Assembly: GCA_028288315.1 (NCBI GenBank)
Contig: JAQBNY010000148.1
Span: 1 to 15,020, forward strand
DNA: 15,020 nt
DNA from: Mucilaginibacter sp.
Lineage (GTDB): Bacteria > Bacteroidota > Bacteroidia > Sphingobacteriales > Sphingobacteriaceae
Reading direction: 5' to 3'
This document shows, in pieces, positions 1 to 5,639 of the stretch. Position 1 is the first letter of the stretch. Each line of letters starts with the position of its first letter. The notes beneath the pieces were generated by a model. The model was not told the DNA's origin, searched no databases, and saw nothing but the letters and a program-made list of their open reading frames with translations. A program made the translations under genes and the position numbers.

Positions 1-105
1 CAATCCAATCACTTCATCTACCAATTCGGGCTGTTTAAAATTTTTTACAGCCAAACGTTCTAAAACCTGTTCCCTGTTATCGCGGATATAACTAACTTGC
101 AGCAT
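1..105 (-). CDS. serS: Seryl-tRNA synthetase, N-terminal fragment (runs off the window)
   Basis: Reading the minus strand from the ATG at 105-103 gives 35 codons open to the window edge, beginning MLQVSYIRDNREQVLERLAV and continuing through KNFKQPELVDEVIGL. This matches the start of bacterial seryl-tRNA synthetases: a short strand with an 'IRdN.e.V...L..K' pattern that leads into the N-terminal tRNA-binding coiled coil. The enzyme charges tRNA-Ser with serine in the cytoplasm. Only the beginning is present, so the catalytic class II core cannot be seen. The gene diverges from rsmI. A TAnnTTTG-like box at 131-124 lies about 20 bases upstream of the ATG and suggests a very short leader. The assignment rests on recognising the N-terminal motif; the coding frame itself is clear. 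Confidence 0.82.
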   Translation of the reverse strand, partial: MLQVSYIRDNREQVLERLAVKNFKQPELVDEVIGL

Positions 106-123
106 TGATTTTATTTTAAAAGG

Positions 124-131
124 CAAATATA
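124..131 (-). promoter_or_regulatory. Candidate -7 promoter box for serS
   Basis: On the minus strand this reads TATATTTG, a full match to the Bacteroidota primary-sigma -7 consensus TAnnTTTG. It is 18 bases upstream of the serS ATG. I see no clear TTTG -33 box at the usual distance: that stretch is occupied by the heptad repeat array. The call rests on one box and position only. Confidence 0.45.
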
Positions 132-132
132 A

Positions 133-227
133 CAGTTTGCAGTTTGCGGGGGGCAGTTTGCAGTTTTTTTCGAAAACTGTTTAATCCACCACGTTTCTGC
201 CAACTGTAAACAGTCAACCGCAAACTG
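133..227. repeat. Inverted array of 7-bp CAGTTTG / CAAACTG units
   Basis: Five consecutive heptads run from 133 to 167: CAGTTTG, CAGTTTG, CGGGGGG (degenerate), CAGTTTG, CAGTTTT. After a short centre the orientation inverts: AAAACTG at 173-179, then four in-phase units at 200-227, CCAACTG, TAAACAG, TCAACCG and CAAACTG. The left and right halves can therefore pair with each other. CAGTTTT at 161-167 and AAAACTG at 173-179 also form a small local hairpin. The array fills the serS-rsmI divergent spacer and ends one base before the rsmI ATG at 229. I recall similar GCAAACTGCAAACTG strings in intergenic DNA of related genomes, but cannot verify that here. Confidence 0.7.
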
Positions 228-228
228 A

Positions 229-957
229 ATGACCGGCAAACTATATTTAGTACCCACACCAATAGGCAACCTGGAGGATATGACCTTTAGGGCTATCAGA
301 ATTTTAAAAGAAGCCGACCTGATACTGGCCGAGGATACACGCACATCGGCACCAATGCTGAAGCATTTTGAAATTCAAAACAAGGTATTCGCGCACCATC
401 AGCATAACGAACATCAGTCAAGCAACGAGATAATAAAGTTTTTGCTGCAAGGACAAAACATAGCTCTGATTTCTGATGCGGGTACGCCTGCCATATCAGA
501 TCCGGGATTTTATTTGGTACGCGAGGCTTTAAAATTTAATATAGCTGTAGAGTGCCTGCCCGGCGCTACGGCATTTGTTCCGGCGTTAGTTAACTCGGGT
601 TTTCCTACAGATAAGTTTTGTTTTGAAGGATTTTTGCCGCTGAAAAAAGGTCGCCAAACCCGGTATAAAACTCTGGCAACAGAAGAGCGCACAATGATAC
701 TTTACGAATCGCCGCACCGTTTATTAAAAACTTTGGATGAGATGGCTACCTACTTTGGTGCCGACCGCCAAATCTCTGTATCGCGCGAGCTAACAAAAAT
801 GTTTGAAGAAACTGTAAGGGGTACGGTAACCGAGGTTAAAACTTATTTTGAAACCCATCCGTTAAAAGGTGAGTTTGTAATGTGCGTGGCAGGAGCCTCA
901 CCTGTTGAAGGGGATGGCAAAAAGAAAAGGAAGTATGAGGACGAGGAGGAAGATTAG
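229..957 (+). CDS. rsmI: 16S rRNA (cytidine-1402-2'-O)-methyltransferase RsmI
   Basis: 242 aa. RsmI uses S-adenosylmethionine to 2'-O-methylate C1402 in the decoding centre of 16S rRNA. The family hallmarks are present: LYLVPTPIGNLEDMTFRAI at residues 5-23, AEDTR at 34-38, and the SAM-site loop ISDAGTPAISDPG at 81-93. LPGATAFVPALV (110-121), FCFEGFLP (130-137) and ILYESPHRL (157-165) are also family-typical of this tetrapyrrole-methylase fold. The protein is shorter than E. coli RsmI (about 286 aa): it lacks most of the C-terminal domain and ends in a charged tail of lysines then acids (231-242). The ATG at 229 places the catalytic N-terminus correctly, yet it has no Shine-Dalgarno sequence and directly abuts the heptad array. 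The gene diverges from serS and is followed by a large hairpin before lnt. Confidence 0.95.
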   Translation: MTGKLYLVPTPIGNLEDMTFRAIRILKEADLILAEDTRTSAPMLKHFEIQNKVFAHHQHNEHQSSNEIIKFLLQGQNIALISDAGTPAISDPGFYLVREALKFNIAVECLPGATAFVPALVNSGFPTDKFCFEGFLPLKKGRQTRYKTLATEERTMILYESPHRLLKTLDEMATYFGADRQISVSRELTKMFEETVRGTVTEVKTYFETHPLKGEFVMCVAGASPVEGDGKKKRKYEDEEED

Positions 958-971
958 GTGATTCTTTAGCG

Positions 972-1054
972 CGTCATTGCGAGGAACGAAGCAATCCCTG
1001 ATAGAAAAGTGGGCGACATGCTTGTAGAAGATTGCTTCGTACCTCGCAATGACG
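972..1054. repeat. Long inverted repeat (CGTCATTGCGAGG-type dispersed element)
   Basis: The left arm at 972-996 begins CGTCATTGCGAGGAACGAAG. The right arm at 1030-1054 is its reverse complement at 24 of 25 positions, with one A-A mismatch (985 and 1041). The 33-base loop lies at 997-1029. The arm sequence belongs to a repeat type I recall as dispersed in many unrelated bacterial genomes ('CGTCATTGCGAGGA...GAAGCAATC'). The element occupies most of the rsmI-lnt spacer. It lacks a following T run, so it is not a standard terminator, although a 25-bp stem in the transcript should still be very stable. Confidence 0.85.
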
Positions 1055-1074
1055 GATGATTATTAAAAAAATAC

Positions 1075-2682
1075 ATGAAAAAAAACATTCCGTTATCTAT
1101 ACTTTCCGGCTTATTACTTTGGATAGCCTGGCCGCCTACATCTTACACCACTTTTTTATTGTTTATAGGGTTTGTACCCATGCTGCTGGCTATGGAAAAC
1201 ATTATTGAATCCACAGCTACTGGTAAGGGAAAGAAAATATTTAACACCACATTTTTAGGGTTTTTTATCTGGAATACGCTGTGCATTTACTGGGTGTATA
1301 ACTCCTTAAAGAGCATAGGCCCCATAATAGCTATACCTATTACGCTTATACCTTATGCGCTTGGGCCTTTGTTAATGGCTACCGCGTGCTGGCTATATTA
1401 TCGTATAAGGTTAGTTACCAACCGTCCTTTAAGCTTAGTAGCGCTGGTTTGCTTTTGGATAGGTTACGAATACCTGCATCAAAGCTGGGACCTCAACTTC
1501 CCATGGATGACCTTGGGCAACGGTTTTGCCACATCGCATCAATGGATACAGTGGTATGAATATACCGGGGTTTATGGCGGCACAATTTGGATATGGGCCG
1601 TTAATATTTTGGTTTTTCTACTGTATGTTGGCTTACGCGAAGCACAAACTAAACAACTGCGCAAAAGGCTGGTAATTGCATTTAGTTTAGTATTAATATT
1701 ACCGCTTGGCTTTTCGCTGTACAGATATTACAGCTATAAAGAGCTGGTTAACCCATCAAATATTGTGGTAGTACAGCCTAATATTGATCCTTATGAAAAG
1801 GAAGGGACTATCCCCGTTACTACACAAATTGCAGCGCTTACGCATCTATCAGATTCTATAGGCCAACCAAATACCGAGTTCTTTATCTGGCCGGAAACTG
1901 CCATTGCTGACTATGTTGATGAAGATCATATACTGAGCAGCAATTATTATGCGCAGATAAAACAGTTTCTGAACAAATACAAAAACGGCAACGTAATTAC
2001 AGGCGGCGAAACCTACCGGATGTATGATAAGCGCACTAATGAAACCGCAAGCCCTGTACCCGGCGGCGGCTTTTCTGATAGTTATAGTACAGCTATTAAT
2101 ATTGAAAACTCATCAAAAATTCAGTTCTATCATAAATCAAGACTGGTACCCGGTGCCGAATCATTACCCTTTGCAAATACTTTATCTTTTTTAAAACCGG
2201 TATTTGCGCATCTGGGTGGTGCAACCGGTAATTACACCGGGCAGGCAGAGCCGGGCGTATTTTACTCACAAAGCGGAATAGGTGCCGCCCCCGTTATCTG
2301 CTATGAATCAATCTGGGGCGGTTGGATAGCTAAAGCGGTTAATAACGGCGCGCAGTTCATCGCCATTATCACTAATGATGGCTGGTGGGAAAACACATCT
2401 GGTAAAGACCAGCATATGGATTATGCCAAGCTACGCGCCATTGAAACACGCCGCTGGGTTTGCCGGTCGGCTAATACAGGTATCTCGGCTTTTATTAATC
2501 AGCGGGGCGATGTGGTACAACAATCTAAATGGTGGGTAAAAGGAGCATTAAAGCAAGATATAAACCTAAACAGCAACATTACCTTTTATGTAGCCAATGG
2601 CGATTACCTGCCAAAAGCGGGAAGCATATTAGCGGTATTGGGGATTGTTTTGGTGGGGATTAAAAGAAGGAAGTTATTGTAG
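1075..2682 (+). CDS. lnt: Apolipoprotein N-acyltransferase
   Basis: 535 aa inner-membrane enzyme that adds the third acyl chain to the N-terminal cysteine of lipoproteins, using phospholipid as donor. The first 220 residues are rich in hydrophobic segments, beginning IPLSILSGLLLWIAWPP, which fits the multi-helix membrane part. The Lnt pattern WDLNFPWMTLGN is at 138-149. The periplasmic nitrilase domain starts near 228 (NIVVVQPNIDP). The Glu-Lys-Cys triad is visible as E274 in FIWPETAI, K354 in YHKSRLVPGAE and C409 in APVICYESIW. ITNDGWW (432-438) and RAIETRRWVCRSANTGIS (454-471) are also family-typical. A final hydrophobic helix (about 516-528) returns to the membrane. The length is normal. 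The start at 1075 gives a short basic N-terminus before the first helix. It follows the hairpin repeat and lies 17 bases before the next gene. Confidence 0.96.
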   Translation: MKKNIPLSILSGLLLWIAWPPTSYTTFLLFIGFVPMLLAMENIIESTATGKGKKIFNTTFLGFFIWNTLCIYWVYNSLKSIGPIIAIPITLIPYALGPLLMATACWLYYRIRLVTNRPLSLVALVCFWIGYEYLHQSWDLNFPWMTLGNGFATSHQWIQWYEYTGVYGGTIWIWAVNILVFLLYVGLREAQTKQLRKRLVIAFSLVLILPLGFSLYRYYSYKELVNPSNIVVVQPNIDPYEKEGTIPVTTQIAALTHLSDSIGQPNTEFFIWPETAIADYVDEDHILSSNYYAQIKQFLNKYKNGNVITGGETYRMYDKRTNETASPVPGGGFSDSYSTAINIENSSKIQFYHKSRLVPGAESLPFANTLSFLKPVFAHLGGATGNYTGQAEPGVFYSQSGIGAAPVICYESIWGGWIAKAVNNGAQFIAIITNDGWWENTSGKDQHMDYAKLRAIETRRWVCRSANTGISAFINQRGDVVQQSKWWVKGALKQDINLNSNITFYVANGDYLPKAGSILAVLGIVLVGIKRRKLL

Positions 2683-2699
2683 TAATATTATTATAATTA

Positions 2700-3047
2700 A
2701 TGAGAAAACTAAAAAATGAAGAGCTTGGTTTAATTACTCATATGTTAAATCAGGTTCCAAATAGCGATTACTTTATTAAAAAATTACCCTCTTTACTGGT
2801 TACGGAAATGAATGATGGAGGGATGGGCAGTTTTAAATTTTTATCTGAAACAAGCCAAAAAAGAACTATGCAAAAAGAAGTTGCCCATATCAACTTACGT
2901 GATGTGGACGGCATACCATTAAGCATAACATTAAATTTGGGTACGGATGGTGAACTTTATGAGCTTTCTGTTCTTAAAGCTGATTTTACTCTATTAAAAC
3001 AGTTTCCGTTGCCTCCATATAATTCTGAAGGAGTTAATAGTATTTAA
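2700..3047 (+). CDS. Uncharacterised 115-aa protein (resembles DUF6984)
   Basis: Soluble-looking 115-aa protein with no signal peptide or membrane helix. It begins MRKLKNEELGLITHMLNQ, an amphipathic helix. Then come an MNDGGMGSFKFLS segment (57-69), an NLRDVDGIPLSITLNLGTDG segment (85-104 region by eye) and a final YELSVLKADFTLL. The order 'RKL..eE...i..LL', 'mnDGGMGS', 'D.DGip...sLn.d..g.lyEL...K.DF..L' is what I remember of DUF6984 proteins, which have no established function; I could not check a profile. It starts 17 bases after lnt with no terminator between, so it may be cotranscribed. It ends two bases before the convergent sugar-kinase stop codon. By eye it is more AT-rich than lnt, which might reflect separate acquisition. 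Confidence 0.7.
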   Translation: MRKLKNEELGLITHMLNQVPNSDYFIKKLPSLLVTEMNDGGMGSFKFLSETSQKRTMQKEVAHINLRDVDGIPLSITLNLGTDGELYELSVLKADFTLLKQFPLPPYNSEGVNSI

Positions 3048-3049
3048 AA

Positions 3050-3904
3050 TTATTCAACGTTACGCTTGATAATAAACTCCAGCAGGTCATTTATAGGCTG
3101 CCTGATTATCTTGCCCACATGCACACCGTTGGCTTCACAAATAGCTTTCAGTTCATCGGCAAAAACATAAGCTATTGAGCCTACAAAATGGCACTTGAAT
3201 TTAGTGTATTGTGGGTATGCTTTAATATTGCTTTCTACAAACTCCAGTAAACCTTTATGCAATAGGGCCTGGCCATATTCCGTACTCCTTATTTGTGGTA
3301 TAAATTTGGAAAATGCTGCCAGGTAAGAATTTGCCCGCGCTTTTTGGTACACATTCTTTATCACTGTTTCTTTATCAAGATGATAAGCTTCTGTAAACTT
3401 AGCACTAACATCTTCGGGCATGGTGCCGTACAAATAATCGGTAACAAGCGTTTTGCCAAACCAGGTGCCTGAGCCCTCATCGCCCAGTACATAGCCCAAG
3501 CCATGCTGTCCGGCATGAATATCCTCCCCATCAAAAAAAGATATATTCGAGCCGGTACCTAATACACAGCAAAAACCCTTCTGGTTCCCGCATGTGGCAT
3601 ATGCCGAAGCCAGCAGGTCGCTGTCAACACTTATATATGATTTGGAAAAAAAAGTGCTTAGCGCGTTTGAAACTATCTCGTGCCTATCAGGACTGGAACA
3701 GCCTGCACCAAAAAAATATATTTCGGTAATATCCGGGGCTAAAGCTATCAATTCAGGAATTTGATCCTGCAATATCTTTACAATTTCCTTTTCGGTTAAA
3801 AAGTATGGGTTTAATCCGGCAGTTTTAAATGCCTTGGGCTGCTGATCAGGCGATGCAAGCAGCCAGTCTGTTTTAGAAGATCCGCTGTCTGCTACTAATA
3901 TCAT
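3050..3904 (-). CDS. BadF/BadG-type ATPase, N-acetylglucosamine-kinase-like
   Basis: 284 aa from the ATG at 3904. This is a member of the ASKHA fold group (actin-like ATPase/sugar kinase). Phosphate-1 loop: ADSGSSKTDWLLAS at residues 5-18. Phosphate-2 loop: LGTGSNISFF at 115-124. GLGYVLGDEGSGTWFGK at about 135-151 is the typical NAGK/BadF signature. VDSDLLASAYA (93-103) includes the probable catalytic aspartate, and HFVGSIAYVFADEL (239-252) fits the adenosine site. The likely reaction is ATP-dependent phosphorylation of an amino sugar such as GlcNAc released in cell-wall recycling; the exact substrate cannot be read from sequence. A TTG at 3910 would add only two codons. The ATG is preferred because it overlaps the upstream response-regulator stop as ATGA, typical of translational coupling. 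It is the last gene of the efflux cluster and its stop is two bases from a convergent gene. Confidence 0.85.
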   Translation of the reverse strand: MILVADSGSSKTDWLLASPDQQPKAFKTAGLNPYFLTEKEIVKILQDQIPELIALAPDITEIYFFGAGCSSPDRHEIVSNALSTFFSKSYISVDSDLLASAYATCGNQKGFCCVLGTGSNISFFDGEDIHAGQHGLGYVLGDEGSGTWFGKTLVTDYLYGTMPEDVSAKFTEAYHLDKETVIKNVYQKARANSYLAAFSKFIPQIRSTEYGQALLHKGLLEFVESNIKAYPQYTKFKCHFVGSIAYVFADELKAICEANGVHVGKIIRQPINDLLEFIIKRNVE

Positions 3905-4284
3905 GTACAAATTTCCTCAAGCGCTTCTTGAGTGAGGGGTTTATGTAAAAATTGTGCTACGTATTTATTATTAAGTGAATTACTCATATCCGTTGGATCG
4001 AGGGAAGACGAAAGCATAAATATTTTTACTTTTTCTTTATTATCCATTGGTATGGCTTCAAATTCCTGCAAAAACTCAAAACCTGTCATTTGCGGCATCC
4101 TTACATCCAGGAAAATAACCTCAGGTTTAATGCCGCCATCGCTCAGGGCCTTAATAGCATCAGTAGGCGATTGATATACTATAATAGTCTCTGCAAACTT
4201 GCTATTCTCCAAAATCTTGCGCGTGACAAAGTTGTCAATATAATTGTCATCTATAAGCAAACAAGTTTTATAGCAAGCCGGCAT
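3901..4284 (-). CDS. Single-domain response regulator (CheY-like receiver)
   Basis: 127 aa containing only a receiver domain. The acidic pocket is D12-D13 in CLLIDDNYIDNFV. The phosphoacceptor is D60 in VIFLDVRMPQMTGFEFL. The switch Ser is at 92-93 in FMLSSSLDP, and the conserved Lys is K115 in FLHKPLT. There is no DNA-binding or enzymatic output domain, so it must act by protein contact or as a phosphorelay intermediate. The LIDDN..D.FV start is common in orphan receivers of Bacteroidota. No histidine kinase lies beside it. It is in the same orientation as the efflux genes, 30 bases after the TolC-like stop and beyond a hairpin. Its own stop overlaps the next start (ATGA). A weak TATACTTG box at 4307-4300 could give it a separate promoter. 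Confidence 0.92.
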   Translation of the reverse strand: MPACYKTCLLIDDNYIDNFVTRKILENSKFAETIIVYQSPTDAIKALSDGGIKPEVIFLDVRMPQMTGFEFLQEFEAIPMDNKEKVKIFMLSSSLDPTDMSNSLNNKYVAQFLHKPLTQEALEEICT

Positions 4285-4301
4285 TTTCTAAAATAAAAAC
4301 A

Positions 4302-4332
4302 AGTATAAATATTCTTATTGAATATTTATACT
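4302..4332 (-). terminator. Hairpin around the TolC stop codon, possible attenuator or weak terminator
   Basis: Two perfect 13-base arms, AGTATAAATATTC at 4302-4314 and GAATATTTATACT at 4320-4332, enclose a 5-base loop. The TolC-like stop codon (4317-4315 on the minus strand) is inside that loop. On the transcribed minus strand the stem is followed by a T-rich run, TTGTTTTTATTTTAG. The geometry resembles an intrinsic terminator, but the stem has only two G-C pairs, so full termination is doubtful. It may reduce read-through into the response regulator and kinase, or protect the 3' end of the efflux mRNA. Confidence 0.5.
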
Positions 4333-5634
4333 GTTAGTTATTTGTTTTAATGTAATCTCTGCCATTTTGGACTGATACTGTGCAGAAATGAACACCGATT
4401 GCGCACCAAGGTAACTGCGTTGTGCTTCACGTATCTGTAAAGGGGTTATATTTCCTAATTTATATTTCTCTAAAGAAATCTCCATAGTTTTACGTGCCAT
4501 CTCCACATTTGACTGGCTTAGCTTAATCAGATCAAGCCCGGAAAGATAGGCTACATAAAAACTGTTGATATCTGCCTCAACATTCAGCCTTATTTGCTTA
4601 AAGTTAATATCGGCATTATCTATCTGCAATTTGGCATTACGTTCTCTTCTCCACTGATTTAGCCCGTCAAAAATATTAATAGTTGCCGTTAAGCCGTAGT
4701 TAAAGCCGCGCGCATTCTGGCTTAAGGTAAACCCTGCGGGGGTACGGTTATTTGTAAGAGTATAACCTGATGTTACCCCTATTTGCGGGTAGCGGGTTGA
4801 TTTTATTTGTTTTAGATTGATATCTGCCAAACGCCTGTTTATCTGCGAAGCTAATATAGCAGGGTTTTGAGCGTGTGCTTTGGTAATAATATCTCCCAAT
4901 ACCAGTTTATCATCAACAACAATGGTATCGCCTACAGAAAACTCAGTTTGCAAATCGCGTACTAAAAGTTGATTTAGCTGGATCTTGGTTGTTTTAAATT
5001 GTTGTAGCTGAGTTATTAAAGCTGCTGTATCGGTATTTAAATTAACCTGCGCGGTATATACATCTAACCGGGATACGCGGCCAACGGAAAATTTATCGTT
5101 AGTATAGCCCAATTGTGTTTTTGAAATATCAATAGCACCCCGCAAAGCCTTTATCTGCTCATTTTGGCTAATGAGGTTGTAATAGGTATTAATAACATTG
5201 GCCACTGTAGACTGGATAGTATCCTGCAGCCTTATAGCGCCTAATTTATCCAGCTGTTTTAACTGGTCATAAGTGGCAAACATATTAAAACCATCAAATA
5301 CTGTCCAGTTAAGGTTAACGCCATAATTAAGGTTAGAGTTGTGGGCGCCATTTATGTTATTAAAAGTACCATCTGACCGGGTTTGTTTAGTAGTTTGTAT
5401 GCTGTTGTTTGATGTAGCATCGCCAGTTACTAAAGGCAAAAAACCGGCATTACCCAGCGTAACATTATTGCCGGCTATGGATTTATTGTTTTGTGATAAC
5501 TTTATGTTATAATTATTTTTTAAAGCTATTTCAACGGCATCTTTTAAAGTAAGTACCGGCGCATCCTGCGCTTTTACACCCGCAATAAAGGCTGAAGCGC
5601 AAAAAATTAAGCAACTTATTTTTTTAAATTTCAT
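4315..5634 (-). CDS. TolC-family outer-membrane efflux channel
   Basis: 439 aa. A signal peptide MKFKKISCLIFCASAFIAGV is followed by KAQDAP, with a probable signal peptidase I cut after A22. There is no proper lipobox, so it is unlikely to be a lipoprotein. The mature protein begins with LTLKDAVEIALKNNYNIKLS, the usual first helix of OEP repeats. The two repeats run roughly 28-225 and 245-435; the second starts GDIITKAHAQNPAILASQ. LNWTVFDGFNMFATYDQL and TATINIFDGLNQWRRERNAK are the beta-strand segments typical of the channel. Trimers should form the outer-membrane exit duct for the RND pump encoded five bases upstream. The length matches Bacteroidota TolC homologues. The ATG at 5634 is chosen because it yields the signal peptide. 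Confidence 0.94.
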   Translation of the reverse strand: MKFKKISCLIFCASAFIAGVKAQDAPVLTLKDAVEIALKNNYNIKLSQNNKSIAGNNVTLGNAGFLPLVTGDATSNNSIQTTKQTRSDGTFNNINGAHNSNLNYGVNLNWTVFDGFNMFATYDQLKQLDKLGAIRLQDTIQSTVANVINTYYNLISQNEQIKALRGAIDISKTQLGYTNDKFSVGRVSRLDVYTAQVNLNTDTAALITQLQQFKTTKIQLNQLLVRDLQTEFSVGDTIVVDDKLVLGDIITKAHAQNPAILASQINRRLADINLKQIKSTRYPQIGVTSGYTLTNNRTPAGFTLSQNARGFNYGLTATINIFDGLNQWRRERNAKLQIDNADINFKQIRLNVEADINSFYVAYLSGLDLIKLSQSNVEMARKTMEISLEKYKLGNITPLQIREAQRSYLGAQSVFISAQYQSKMAEITLKQITNSINIQ

Positions 5635-5639
5635 ATTGC

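Noticed and set aside
133..227. Heptad repeats as a CRISPR array
   Set aside because: The units are 7 bp and contiguous with no spacers, and no cas genes are present.
972..1054. Hairpin as a rho-independent terminator of rsmI
   Set aside because: The stem is strong, but neither side is followed by a T run and the 33-base loop is long for a terminator. A dispersed repeat explains it better.
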